A program made the position numbers and the translations under genes. From assembly GCA_015066225.1 (NCBI GenBank), contig SVOT01000007.1, forward strand, positions 1-64,000: a stretch of DNA of 64,000 nucleotides. The letters run 5' to 3'. Position 1 is the first letter of the stretch. Each line of letters begins with the position of its first letter. Under the pieces are notes generated by a model that did no database searches, was not told the DNA's origin, and was given only the letters and a program-made list of their open reading frames with translations. The DNA comes from Oscillospiraceae bacterium. Lineage in GTDB: Bacteria > Bacillota > Clostridia > Oscillospirales > Acutalibacteraceae. Below are positions 51,283 through 61,024 of the stretch, one piece after another.

Positions 51283-52851
51283 TTACTTTTCTTCGTGGTA
51301 TTCCTTTTCTGTATTAACGCTCCAGATTGAAGATTTATCTGAAATGTTATTTTTAATGCACCTTACAGCTTCAATAGCGCTGAGCATAGAATGATCCATA
51401 TTATTGTAGCGGTGCATACCGTTTCTGCCGATGCAGTAAAGGTTGGGGATAGTGTCAAGAAATTCTCTGACCTCATCAAACCTTTCATAAGAGCCGAAAT
51501 ATGCGGGGTAAGCCTTTTTTACCTTGATTCGGGTGCTGTCAAGAACGTCTTCTTTGTTGATAATTCCCGTTTTTTCAAGCTCGTCAACGGCGAAGCTGAT
51601 GAAATCATCGTCAGACATATTCCAGAGTTCGTCGCCTTCGTTGCAGAAATATTCAAGCCCTATCCAAACCGTGTTATCGGGATCCTTGACCATATATGGC
51701 GACCAGTTGTTGAAAATTTGCAATCTGCCAAGCTTTACGTCCTTTTCCTGAATATATATCCAACAATCGGGGACAATGTCGGAAAGGGTTTTGTGATTGG
51801 TTTTGTTTTCAAGCTGAAGCTTATTTACTAAAAGACCAACTGTTATAAAATCACGGTAGGGAAGATTTTCTGAAATCTCTTTTACATTTTCGGGCGGTGT
51901 CTCACCCATACCCGCTACAAGGTCCTTTATTGGCATTGTTGAAATGTAATAATCAGCCTTGAATTGGGCTGTTCCGTCATTGGTTTCAACACATATATGT
52001 GAGATTTTGCCATCCTTTACAGTTACTTTTTTTACACAGGAATTCTTAACGATTTTACCACCGCTTGCTTCAATGTGCCCTGCCATGGTTTCCCAAAGCT
52101 GACCGGGACCCTTTTTGGGGTAATAGAATTGCTCTATGAGTGAGGTTTCAACATTCTGCCCTTTTTTGAAGGGCTTTGTTATTACATTGAGCACGGCTTT
52201 CGTCAGAGAAAGCCCCTTTACTCGCTGTGCACCCCAATCGGCGGAAATGTTTTTGGGGTTTATTCCCCAAAGCTTTTCGGTGTAATCCTCAAAAAACATT
52301 TCGTAAAGGGGTTTGCCGAAACGGTTTATATAGAAGTTTTCAAGCGAGGTTTCTTCTTTTTTTGCAACGCAGGAATAAATGTAGCCGAAGCCCGCCATGA
52401 GCGTTCTTGCAAGCCCCATATTTATAAATGTTTCGGGCTTCAAAGAAATGGGGTAATCGAAGAATTTTCTGAGATAATATATTCTCGAAACTCTGTTTCT
52501 CAAAAGAAGCACTTTATCTTCCTTTTCGGGGTCGGGCCCGTAAAGAGAAAGATTTTTCTGCGTACCTGTTTTTATATCATCATAAGACGGCTCGCCCTGT
52601 ATTGGCATAAGCGTCTGCCAGATGTTGTTGATTTCATCAATTTTTGAAAAGAATCTGTGTCCGCCGATATCCATTCTGTTGCCGTTGTGTTCTGCCGTGC
52701 GGGATATTCCGCCGATGTGGTCGCTTTCTTCAAAAATGATGGGGATAATGTCTGTTGTTTTGAGTAATTCATAGGCGGCGGTAAGACCCGCGGGGCCTGC
52801 GCCGATTATGATAGCGGTTTTCTGCTTCGTAAAATCAACTCCTTTCGGCAA
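51283..52851 (-). CDS. FAD/NAD(P)-dependent amine oxidase-like protein
   Basis: 522 aa. An N-terminal Rossmann FAD motif ([17 protein letters not shown]), then [12 protein letters not shown] and [15 protein letters not shown] as in UDP-galactopyranose mutase and protoporphyrinogen oxidase-like flavoproteins. Substrate unknown. Start is uncertain: a TTG at 52851 has no RBS, while AAAGGAG sits eight bases before an in-frame ACG at 52830 (then [11 protein letters not shown]), suggesting an ATG-to-ACG change. It directly follows a U32 gene. Confidence 0.85.
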   Translation of the reverse strand: MPKGVDFTKQKTAIIIGAGPAGLTAAYELLKTTDIIPIIFEESDHIGGISRTAEHNGNRMDIGGHRFFSKIDEINNIWQTLMPIQGEPSYDDIKTGTQKNLSLYGPDPEKEDKVLLLRNRVSRIYYLRKFFDYPISLKPETFINMGLARTLMAGFGYIYSCVAKKEETSLENFYINRFGKPLYEMFFEDYTEKLWGINPKNISADWGAQRVKGLSLTKAVLNVITKPFKKGQNVETSLIEQFYYPKKGPGQLWETMAGHIEASGGKIVKNSCVKKVTVKDGKISHICVETNDGTAQFKADYYISTMPIKDLVAGMGETPPENVKEISENLPYRDFITVGLLVNKLQLENKTNHKTLSDIVPDCWIYIQEKDVKLGRLQIFNNWSPYMVKDPDNTVWIGLEYFCNEGDELWNMSDDDFISFAVDELEKTGIINKEDVLDSTRIKVKKAYPAYFGSYERFDEVREFLDTIPNLYCIGRNGMHRYNNMDHSMLSAIEAVRCIKNNISDKSSIWSVNTEKEYHEEK

Positions 52852-54891
52852 TCAGATTAATTCACGATTCCAGAGACCGTTTGTTTTTTTGCCGTTGATT
52901 GTAGTGTTGCTTCGGAATGCATTGAAAATATCAAGGCATTCCTGTCTGCTTTCGGTTGTGAAATACAAGGTGCAAAAATCAAAGCCCGACAGGTCCTTGT
53001 CACCTATGTATAAAGGAACGCTGTTATAAAGAACGGTGAATTCCTTGTTTTTGCATATCAAAGGGAATTTGATTCCCAATCTGTCGGTGAGGTGAGTGCT
53101 TCCGTTGCAATTACCGCAACCGTTTGCGCCTCTCTGCGGGCAGGCGCGCATAAGCATAAGTGGCAGATGACCGTAAGCGTAAACACCTTTTTTATCCGAA
53201 TTTATATTCTTTGCAGCTTTTTCCGTAAGCTCAAAGGATAGTGTTTGGTCTTCTGCGTATTGAGAATAAAAATCCGCCGAGTAAGAGTTCGTTACGTTAA
53301 GACCGTGGGTTGTGTGAGCTTTAAAGCCGTTATCCTTGAGGATTTTTAAAACTCCGATGTTACCCGTTGCGGCGTGGGTGATGCCCATTTTCTTTATAGC
53401 GTTAAGCTTTTCTGCGAGTTCATTTTCTCTTTTAGGGTAAACAAGCTCGGGTAACTCGGCGATTATCTTCACCGGAAGGTCGCAGATTTCATCACTGCTT
53501 TTAAGTATTTCATCTATGGGAAGAATTATAAATTCGCAATCTTCGAATTCTTCGCAATACTGTGAAAAATTTTCAAGACGAACACGTGCTTTAGGCGTTT
53601 TTGATGGCGCGGAAAATGAAGGAAGAGATGGCTTTACATCATTAATTTTATATTTTGGCTCGCTGATGATTTCGGCAAGCTTTTCTGCCGCTTCTCTGCG
53701 CACAGCGTTGATTGCAGAGGCAGGCAGGGTGAGTGAATCAGGATTGTGGAAGACGAGATCGCTGAGGGTAAATGGCGTGTCGCCCAGCTTTGAAAGATTT
53801 CGGTGGGCTATTTCTTCCGATAATGGTGCTGTTCTGGGTTCTTGAGGGATTTCGCCGTATATGGTGACACTTTTGTCGCCGCAATTCAAGCTCAATGAGC
53901 AGGGAGTGTCTTTTTTGAGTATCAGTACGGCAGACACACACAAAGGTCGGATATCTGTTTTGTAAAGCTCTGCCAACGATTTTAATACCGAGGGTGCGGC
54001 GGTAACGTCCTCTTTGCTTCGGTAGCCGAACATTGATGTGTCACGCCTTGCTTTTAAATAGCCGTTTGTGAAACCGCTTCGTGAAAAAACACTTCGCAAG
54101 GCTTCTTTATCATAGCTTTCGCCGTTAACAGCATTTTTTAGGCTGGTGACAGCCGCCGCTACGTACTCGGGGCGCTTCATTCTGCCCTCAATTTTAAAGG
54201 AATCAATACCAATGTCCGTAAGAGCGTTGATTTCATCAAGATATGACATATCTTTAAGCGAAAGTGCATATTCACGGTTGTGGCTGTTTTTCCAGTTGAG
54301 TCGGCAGCCCTGGGCGCAAAGCCCCCTGTTGCCGCTTCTTTCACCAAGCATAGCCGAAAGATAGCAGTTGCCCGATGCACTCATACAATGGGCACCGTGA
54401 ACAAATACTTCGATTTCGGCTTTCGTCGCATTTTTTATTGTTTCTATTTCGTCAAGAGAAAGCTCTCTTGCAACAACTATTCTTGAAAAACCAAGCTCTT
54501 CAAGAAAAAGCGCACCCGATACGTTGTGCACAGCCATTTGTGTTGAGGCGTGTAAAGCCATCCGTGGGCAGATTTCTTTAACTGCTCTGACGGCGGCAAA
54601 ATCCTGCACTATAACGGCATCGGCACCGCTTTTTGCGATTGCTTTTACGGTGTCGTAAAGCTCGGATAGTTCTTTGTCAAAAATCAGTGTATTCAAGGTT
54701 ACGTAAACCTTTACGTTACGCAGATGACAATATTTTACGGCGTCTTTAAGTGATAGCTCGTTAAAGTTTTCGGCATTTCTTCGTGCGTTGAAGTTGCCCG
54801 CACCGAGATAAACGGCGTTTGCTCCGCATCGGACAGCCGCATAGAGCTGTTGCTCTCCGCCAACGGGGGCGAGAATTTCAAAGTTTTTCAT
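52852..54891 (-). CDS. U32-family protein (large type), TrhP-like
   Basis: 679 aa. The U32 signature is EVFVHGAHCMSASGNCYLSA and ERSGNRGLCAQGCR; the C-terminal ~250 residues have a second Cys set (RACPQRGANGCGNCNGS). U32 proteins such as TrhP/YegQ hydroxylate tRNA uridine at position 34 with prephenate and an Fe-S cluster; others were first called collagenases. It overlaps the next U32 gene by four bases. Starts at MKNFEILAPVGG. Confidence 0.9.
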   Translation of the reverse strand: MKNFEILAPVGGEQQLYAAVRCGANAVYLGAGNFNARRNAENFNELSLKDAVKYCHLRNVKVYVTLNTLIFDKELSELYDTVKAIAKSGADAVIVQDFAAVRAVKEICPRMALHASTQMAVHNVSGALFLEELGFSRIVVARELSLDEIETIKNATKAEIEVFVHGAHCMSASGNCYLSAMLGERSGNRGLCAQGCRLNWKNSHNREYALSLKDMSYLDEINALTDIGIDSFKIEGRMKRPEYVAAAVTSLKNAVNGESYDKEALRSVFSRSGFTNGYLKARRDTSMFGYRSKEDVTAAPSVLKSLAELYKTDIRPLCVSAVLILKKDTPCSLSLNCGDKSVTIYGEIPQEPRTAPLSEEIAHRNLSKLGDTPFTLSDLVFHNPDSLTLPASAINAVRREAAEKLAEIISEPKYKINDVKPSLPSFSAPSKTPKARVRLENFSQYCEEFEDCEFIILPIDEILKSSDEICDLPVKIIAELPELVYPKRENELAEKLNAIKKMGITHAATGNIGVLKILKDNGFKAHTTHGLNVTNSYSADFYSQYAEDQTLSFELTEKAAKNINSDKKGVYAYGHLPLMLMRACPQRGANGCGNCNGSTHLTDRLGIKFPLICKNKEFTVLYNSVPLYIGDKDLSGFDFCTLYFTTESRQECLDIFNAFRSNTTINGKKTNGLWNRELI

Positions 54892-56120
54892 ATATTTGTA
54901 ATTATTTCCTGTTTTGCAGTTCTTATTCTCAGAATGTCACCTTTTTTTACGGGTGCATCGCAGTCGAGTGTGAGAATTTCCTGTGGGTGGCAGGCGCTTT
55001 CGCATTCCTCGCCGTTTTCGTTGACAATTTTTGTTGCGGTGAATTTCATACCGAATGAATCGGGGGAGAGCACCTCAACCGTGTCACCCAATTTGAAGAA
55101 GTTTCTTTGCTGTATAAGCAGCTTTCCGTCCTTGCAATCGTCAAGAGCAACGCCCGCAAAGGTGCAATCCCAATGGTAAAGACCGTCGTTTTTGTGGTTG
55201 TGAACAAGCTCGCCGAAGTAAAAACCGCTGTTATAGGGGCGGTGGCTTATTGCACCGAGCTCTTCTTCTAAAAGCTCGAGGGGAGCAGACTTGTCAATAG
55301 CTCTGCGGTAGGCATTTACCACGTGTGAAACGTAGTATTCGGTTTTCATTCTGCCCTCAATTTTAAAGGAGTCAATGCCTGCATCTGCAAGCTTGTCAAG
55401 AAAGCCGATTGCTTTCATATCGTGGGAGGAAAGTAATGCCGAATGGTCGGGATATTCTTCAAGCTTCATATATTCGTTGGGGCGGTTTCTTTCGACAAGA
55501 TAATATTCCCAACGGCAGGGCTGGGTGCATTCGCCCCTGTTACCGCTTCTGCCGTTCATATAAGAAGAAATAAGGCATCTGCCGGAATACGCCATACACA
55601 TAGCGCCGTGAACAAAGGCTTCAAGCTCGAGCTCATCGGGGATTTTTGCGTGCATTTCAGCGATTTCGTCGATAGTCATTTCGCGGGCTATAACAATTCG
55701 TGATGCACCCATTTCGTAGTAAGCAAGAGCAGAAGCGTAGTTGCAACAGTTCGCCTGTGTGCTGATGTGCACCTCAAGGTCTGGGGCAGCCTGTTTAATT
55801 GTTCTGACAGCACCAAGGTCTGATACGATAACCGCATCAACACCCAAGCCGTAAAGTGTTCTTGCATAGCTCTTGAGTGGCTCGATTTCGCTGTTTTTGG
55901 TGAAGCTGTTTACTGTTACATAAAGCTTTTTGTTTTTTGAATGCAAAAGCTTTGCGGCAGAATCTATATTCTCTTCCGAAAAGGCTGATTTTTCAGCTCT
56001 TAGCTGAAGAAGAGGACCGCCGATGTATACCGCATCTGCACCGAAACGGTCAGCGGCGATAAGGCAATTCATATCCCCCGCGGGGGCGAGAAGCTCCGGT
56101 TTTTTGTTAGGGTTAATCAT
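54888..56120 (-). CDS. U32-family protein (short type)
   Basis: 410 aa. ELEAFVHGAMCMAYSGRCLI and RSGNRGECTQPCRWEYYL are the U32 Cys signature, and PELLAPAGDMNCLIAADRFG the N-terminal barrel start. It is a paralogue of the neighbour and probably a tRNA-modifying or related enzyme. I start at 56120 (MINPNKKPELL) with GAGGT upstream; the longer in-frame start runs into the heptad repeat region. First gene of the U32-U32-flavoprotein operon. Confidence 0.9.
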   Translation of the reverse strand: MINPNKKPELLAPAGDMNCLIAADRFGADAVYIGGPLLQLRAEKSAFSEENIDSAAKLLHSKNKKLYVTVNSFTKNSEIEPLKSYARTLYGLGVDAVIVSDLGAVRTIKQAAPDLEVHISTQANCCNYASALAYYEMGASRIVIAREMTIDEIAEMHAKIPDELELEAFVHGAMCMAYSGRCLISSYMNGRSGNRGECTQPCRWEYYLVERNRPNEYMKLEEYPDHSALLSSHDMKAIGFLDKLADAGIDSFKIEGRMKTEYYVSHVVNAYRRAIDKSAPLELLEEELGAISHRPYNSGFYFGELVHNHKNDGLYHWDCTFAGVALDDCKDGKLLIQQRNFFKLGDTVEVLSPDSFGMKFTATKIVNENGEECESACHPQEILTLDCDAPVKKGDILRIRTAKQEIITNI

Positions 56121-56153
56121 ATTTTGAATACCTCGTTGGTAAATTTTAAAATT

Positions 56154-56390
56154 AAGTGGCAAGTGGCAAGTGGCAAATGGCAAGTGGCAAATTTCGGGGA
56201 AACTTCGTTTCCAAATATTTTAAAGTTTTACAAACAGCAGTTTTATTGAAGATTTATTTTTACGAATCGAAAAAATATGACGTGTGATTTTTGAATAGAT
56301 AGCGTATCACTGTGCATTCTGATTTTCAAATTATAAATGCCGACCGCAGGTCCCGAAACTTGCCACTTGCTACTCTCAACCTGCAACTTG
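56154..56390. repeat. Second heptad-ended intergenic element
   Basis: Left end: five heptads (AAGTGGC x3, AAATGGC, AAGTGGC) then AAATTTCGGGGAAACTTCG. Right end: GGTCCCGAAACTTGCCAC and TGCAACTTG, the inverted counterpart. It resembles the 42.2 kb element but is shorter and lacks its row of strong hairpins. No gene inside. Confidence 0.72.
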
Positions 56391-56444
56391 TTATTTTACA
56401 CTATTTTCCGGTAAAAAACAAGGTATAAAACATTATATATGCAC

Positions 56445-56474
56445 TTGATTTTTCGCTTTGTGCTGTGCTATAAT
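56445..56474 (+). promoter_or_regulatory. Promoter of the FAD oxidoreductase operon
   Basis: TTGATT, 18-base spacer, TATAAT, about 38 bases before the start. Confidence 0.72.
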
Positions 56475-56511
56475 AAACTGATTAATTTTTTGTTTTTAGG
56501 AGATGTTTCTG

Positions 56512-57945
56512 ATGAAGTACGATGTTGCTGTTATCGGTGCAGGTGTTGTTGGTTCCCTTATCACAAGAGAACTTTCAAAATACGACATCAAGGTTGCTCT
56601 TCTTGAACGTTGCAACGACTGTGCAATGGGCTCAACAAAGGCTAACAGCGCTATTGTTCATGCCGGCTTCGATGCGGTACCCGGTACGCTCAAAGCAAAA
56701 CTCAACGTTCGCGGCGTTGAGCTGATGAAAAAAACATGCAAGGAATTAAACGTTCCTTTAAAAAATAACGGTGCTCTGGTAGTTGCGTTTTCTGATGAAG
56801 AAATTCCTCACCTTAACGAGCTTCTTGAAAGGGGCGTTAAAAACGGCGTTCCCGAATTGAGAGTTATCGGTAAGGACGAGCTCAATGAGCTTGAACCCAA
56901 CATCGGCGAAACAGCGGTTGGCGCATTGGTTGCACCCACATCATCAATAGTTTGCCCTTATGAACTCACTATTGCGGGTGTTGAAAATGCGGTTTCAAAC
57001 GGTGCGGAGTTTTTAAGGAATTGCGAGGTAACCGCCATTGATTATGTTGATGATGAATTTAAACTTTCAACCACTCTCGGTGAAATCACAGCCGAATACG
57101 TAATCAACTGCGCAGGTGTTCATTCCGGTGAAATTGCTTCACTTATCGGTGACAACTCGATAGAAATAGTTGTTCGCCACGGTGACTATTATCTTCTTGA
57201 CAAATCTCAGGGCTCACTTGTTTCAAGAACTATTTTCCAATGCCCCTCAAAAATGGGTAAGGGCGTTCTTGTTTCCCCAACAGTTGACGGCAACCTTATT
57301 GTCGGCCCCTCTGCGGAGGATATTGACAGCGGCGACGATGTTGCTACAACTCCCATCGGTCTTGACAAAATCTATGTTAACGCCATAAAGAGTGTTCCCG
57401 CCGTTTCTTTGAGAAATGCGATTACCTCCTTCAGCGGTAACCGTGCTCACCCCACAAGCGATGACTTTATTATCGGCTCATCTGAGGCTAATAAAAAATT
57501 TATTAATGCCGCCGGTATTGAGTCACCCGGTCTTTCATCCGCTCCCGCTATTGCGGAGATGGTTGACGGCATTATAAATGAGCTTTCGGGCGGGTTCACT
57601 AAAAAAACGGATTTTGACCCCATCCGACCCGAGCCTGTTCGTTTCCGTCACATGAGCACGGAAGAAAGAGCAAAGCTCATTGAGAAAAATAAAGCCTATG
57701 GCAGAATTATTTGCCGTTGTGAAACAATAACAGAGGGTGAAATCCTCGATGCTATCCACGCTCCTGCAGGTGCCCGTGACGTTGACGGTGTTAAGAGAAG
57801 AACAAGAGCAGGTATGGGCAGATGCCAGGGTGGCTTCTGCGGCAGCAAGGTTGTTGAAATCCTTGCGAGAGAGCTTGGCGTTGAAATGAACGAAATCACA
57901 AAATTCGGCGGCGAGTCGAAAATTATGTACCACAAAACAAAGTAA
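56512..57945 (+). CDS. GlpA-like FAD oxidoreductase with BFD domain
   Basis: 477 aa. Rossmann motif VIGAGVVGSLITREL and the glycerol-3-phosphate dehydrogenase-like body (STKANSAIVHAGFDA), then a C-terminal BFD-like [2Fe-2S] domain with ICRCETITEGEI and GRCQGGFCG. It resembles anaerobic G3P dehydrogenase subunit A or related dehydrogenases. Start at 56512; the ATG three codons earlier lies right at the RBS AGGAG. First gene of a three-gene set with an FAD oxidoreductase and DUF1667. Confidence 0.88.
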   Translation: MKYDVAVIGAGVVGSLITRELSKYDIKVALLERCNDCAMGSTKANSAIVHAGFDAVPGTLKAKLNVRGVELMKKTCKELNVPLKNNGALVVAFSDEEIPHLNELLERGVKNGVPELRVIGKDELNELEPNIGETAVGALVAPTSSIVCPYELTIAGVENAVSNGAEFLRNCEVTAIDYVDDEFKLSTTLGEITAEYVINCAGVHSGEIASLIGDNSIEIVVRHGDYYLLDKSQGSLVSRTIFQCPSKMGKGVLVSPTVDGNLIVGPSAEDIDSGDDVATTPIGLDKIYVNAIKSVPAVSLRNAITSFSGNRAHPTSDDFIIGSSEANKKFINAAGIESPGLSSAPAIAEMVDGIINELSGGFTKKTDFDPIRPEPVRFRHMSTEERAKLIEKNKAYGRIICRCETITEGEILDAIHAPAGARDVDGVKRRTRAGMGRCQGGFCGSKVVEILARELGVEMNEITKFGGESKIMYHKTK

Positions 57946-57959
57946 GGAGGTAGGGTGCG

Positions 57960-59213
57960 ATGTTGAATTATGATTTAGTAGTAGTCGGCGGCGGCCCTGC
58001 CGGTATGGCTGCAGCCCTCAAAGCAAAGGAAGAGGGCGTTGAAAAAATAGTTATCCTCGAAAGAGCCGAAACTCTCGGCGGTATTCTCGAGCAGTGTATT
58101 CACACGGGCTTCGGTCTTCACTATTTCGGTGAGGAGCTTTCAGGCCCCGAGTACGCAGGCAGATTTATTGAACAGGTTGAGAACACAGATATCGACGTTT
58201 ATACAGATACAATGGTTCTCAATATTTCCGATTCGAACGTTGTTACAGCGGTTAATAATAAAGAGGGACTTATGCAGTTCCAGGCAATCGCCGTGGTTCT
58301 TGCTATGGGTTGCCGTGAAAGACCGCGAGGGGCACTTTCAATTGCCGGCTCAAGACCCGCAGGTATTATGACAGCGGGCACAGCGCAGAAATATGTTAAT
58401 ATTGACGGATATATGCCCGGCAAAAAGGTTGTTATCCTCGGCTCCGGCGATATCGGTCTTATTATGGCAAGAAGAATGACTCTTGAGGGGGCAGAGGTTA
58501 AGGTTGTTTGCGAGCTTATGCCATATTCGGGCGGTCTTACAAGAAACATTGTTCAGTGCCTTGATGATTTCGGCATTCCGCTTCGTCTCAGCTGTACGGT
58601 TGTTAAAACCCACGGTAAAGAAAGACTTGAGGGTGTTACAATTGCCAATGTTGACGAAAAGCTTCAGCCTATCCCCGGCACAGAAGAATATATTGAATGT
58701 GACACACTTCTTCTTTCCGTTGGTCTTATCCCGGAAAACGAGCTTTCAAAGGATGTGGGTGTTGAGCTCGACAGAGTGACAAGCGGTCCTATCGTTGACG
58801 AATACAGAGAAACACTTCACCCCGGCATTTTTGCTTGCGGTAATGTTTTGCAGGTTCACGACCTTGTTGACTACGTTACGGAAGAAAGTCAGATTGCAGG
58901 TAAAGGTGCGGCAGATTACATTTTCGGCAAGAAAAAAGGCGGAACGTTTATTAACACCAAGGGTATCAACGGTGTTCGTTACATTGTTCCCCAAAGAGTC
59001 AATATTGAGGGTGAGGAAAGCCTCAAGCTCTATTTCCGTGTAGGTCAGGTTTATAAGGGTGCAAAGGTTGTTGTTGAATGTGACGGCAATATTCTTTCAT
59101 CAAAGAAAAAGGTTAAGCTTGCCCCCGGCGAAATGGAAAATGTTGTTATCACACCCGAAATGCTTAAAAATATGAATGAAAACAGCGAAATCGTTGTTCG
59201 TGTAGAAGAATAA
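57960..59213 (+). CDS. Pyridine nucleotide-disulfide-type FAD oxidoreductase
   Basis: 417 aa. An N-terminal FAD motif VVVGGGPAGMAAALKA and a central NAD motif VVILGSGDIGLIMARRM. This partner of the GlpA-like protein occurs in the same three-gene set in many Clostridia, where it probably passes electrons from G3P or a related substrate. RBS AAGGAGGT, 14 bases after the previous stop. Confidence 0.88.
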   Translation: MLNYDLVVVGGGPAGMAAALKAKEEGVEKIVILERAETLGGILEQCIHTGFGLHYFGEELSGPEYAGRFIEQVENTDIDVYTDTMVLNISDSNVVTAVNNKEGLMQFQAIAVVLAMGCRERPRGALSIAGSRPAGIMTAGTAQKYVNIDGYMPGKKVVILGSGDIGLIMARRMTLEGAEVKVVCELMPYSGGLTRNIVQCLDDFGIPLRLSCTVVKTHGKERLEGVTIANVDEKLQPIPGTEEYIECDTLLLSVGLIPENELSKDVGVELDRVTSGPIVDEYRETLHPGIFACGNVLQVHDLVDYVTEESQIAGKGAADYIFGKKKGGTFINTKGINGVRYIVPQRVNIEGEESLKLYFRVGQVYKGAKVVVECDGNILSSKKKVKLAPGEMENVVITPEMLKNMNENSEIVVRVEE

Positions 59214-59227
59214 GGAGGGTACAGAAA

Positions 59228-59590
59228 ATGAAAAAAAATCTTATTTGCGTATCCTGTCCTTTGGGTTGCCCCATTGAGGTTGAAATTGAAAACGGCGAGG
59301 TTGTTGCAGTAATCGGCAACACCTGCAAGCGTGGCGACTCATACGCCAGAACTGAAATCACCAACCCGATGAGAAGCCTTACCACAAGCGTTAAGGTTTG
59401 CGGCGGTGTTCACCCCGTTGTGCCCGTTAAATCCTCGGGCCCCGTGCCCAAGGGCAAAATGTTCGATTGTATGGAAGCTATTAACGCCGCTTGTGCGAAA
59501 GCTCCTGTTAAAATCGGCGACGTTATTATAAAAGATATTCTTGGTCTCGGTGTTGATATTATTGCCACCAACTGTGACGAAGGCAAATAA
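59228..59590 (+). CDS. DUF1667 protein
   Basis: 120 aa. The start CVSCPLGCPIEVEIENGEV and the later GNTCKRGDSYARTEI give a four-Cys set, likely metal or Fe-S binding, as in DUF1667 proteins that always travel with the two FAD oxidoreductases upstream. The short spacing (14 bases, RBS AGGAGG) shows co-transcription. Function unknown. Confidence 0.9.
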   Translation: MKKNLICVSCPLGCPIEVEIENGEVVAVIGNTCKRGDSYARTEITNPMRSLTTSVKVCGGVHPVVPVKSSGPVPKGKMFDCMEAINAACAKAPVKIGDVIIKDILGLGVDIIATNCDEGK

Positions 59591-59609
59591 TCCGAAAGGT
59601 AAATTCAAA

Positions 59610-61022
59610 ATGAAACCCTATGAAATAGCGGCGGAGGTCAAGCCCTCCGAAAGACAACTTAATTGGCAAAAAACAGAGTTTTACGGTTTTATAAACTTCG
59701 GTCTTCCCACGGTTGTTAACAGCGAATGGACTGACGGCTCGGTTAATCCCGTTAACTTCAACCCCGAAGAGTTTAATGCTCAGGAGTGGGTAGCATTTTT
59801 CAAGGATGCAGGTTTCGGCGGAATGGTTCTTAACGTTAAGCACCACGACGGTTTTTGCCTTTGGAGCTCAGAATACACAAGCTATACCGTTGATGCGGCA
59901 GAAAACTGGGAAACTGACAACAGAGATATTGTGGATATGCTTTCAAAAGAATGCAGAGCACAGGGTCTCAAATTCGGTATAGCCATTTCCCCCCTTGACC
60001 GTAACAGCAAGCTTTACGGCAGCGGTGAATTGTATAACGTTTATTTCAAAAAGCTTCTCAGAGAGGTTCTTACAAAATACGGCGATATTTTCTATGTTCG
60101 CTTTGACGGTGCGGCGGAGCCCGACAAAATGGGCAACGTTCAGGAATACGACTGGGAGGGCTATTATGAAGTTGTAAGAGAGTGTCAGCCCGGTGCGGTA
60201 ATTGCCCTTGTTGGCCCCGATGTTCGTTGGTACGGCAACGAATGGGGCGTTATCAGAGAAAACGAGTGGAGTGTTATCCCCGAAAGGCACAGCATTTATA
60301 ACGCTTTGGCACGCAGTAAGGAAGCACCCAAGAAAAAACGCAAAAAAGAAGAGGTTTTTGAGCGTGATCTGGGCTCGAGAAAGGCAATAAAAAAGGATGA
60401 TAAATTCATCTGGTACCCTTGCGAGGTTTCTCTTTCTATGCGTGACCGTTGGTATTACCACAAGGATGATGAATACACAGCCAAAACAAAAGACAGACTT
60501 TTCAAGCTCTATTTCAGCTCGGTTGGTTCGAACTGTGCTTTGATGCTGGGTGTTCCCCCGATGAAAAACGGCAAATTCTCAGAAATGGATTTGCAGATTC
60601 TCAAAGCCTTTGGTATGGATCTCAGAAGGATGTTCAATTACAAGGTTTCTCAGATAGGCACAATAACAGCCTCGTCAACACTTTCACCCGAATATGACGC
60701 ATCAAACCTTTTTGATGCTGATGAATCAAAGGTGTGGAGACCTGCCGAGGGCGATAAAGAGCCCGAGCTTGTTATCACCCTTTCTCAGAAGGATATGTTT
60801 GACAAAATCGTTATGATGGAGCACATTGTAAACGGTCAGCATATTGAAGAGTTCGAGGTGTACATAGATAACGGCAACGGCAAATTCAAAAAAATCGGTG
60901 AAGGCGGAATAGTAGGCTACAAGCGCATTGTGAAAATAACACCCACCGAGGTTGTCAGAGTTAAAATCAAGATAACCTCATACAGAGGTAATCTTGAAAT
61001 GGAATCGGTAACACTTTATTAA
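59610..61022 (+). CDS. GH29 alpha-L-fucosidase
   Basis: 470 aa. FYVRFDGAAEPDKMG has the nucleophile Asp in the family's VxFDG context; KHHDGFCLWSS is also diagnostic. The C-terminal ~140 residues (TITASSTLSPEYDASN) look like an F5/8 type C carbohydrate-binding fold. No signal peptide, so intracellular. It follows DUF1667 by 19 bases and may be co-transcribed. Start MKPYEIAAEVKPS with AAAGG upstream. Confidence 0.9.
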   Translation: MKPYEIAAEVKPSERQLNWQKTEFYGFINFGLPTVVNSEWTDGSVNPVNFNPEEFNAQEWVAFFKDAGFGGMVLNVKHHDGFCLWSSEYTSYTVDAAENWETDNRDIVDMLSKECRAQGLKFGIAISPLDRNSKLYGSGELYNVYFKKLLREVLTKYGDIFYVRFDGAAEPDKMGNVQEYDWEGYYEVVRECQPGAVIALVGPDVRWYGNEWGVIRENEWSVIPERHSIYNALARSKEAPKKKRKKEEVFERDLGSRKAIKKDDKFIWYPCEVSLSMRDRWYYHKDDEYTAKTKDRLFKLYFSSVGSNCALMLGVPPMKNGKFSEMDLQILKAFGMDLRRMFNYKVSQIGTITASSTLSPEYDASNLFDADESKVWRPAEGDKEPELVITLSQKDMFDKIVMMEHIVNGQHIEEFEVYIDNGNGKFKKIGEGGIVGYKRIVKITPTEVVRVKIKITSYRGNLEMESVTLY

Positions 61023-61024
61023 TT

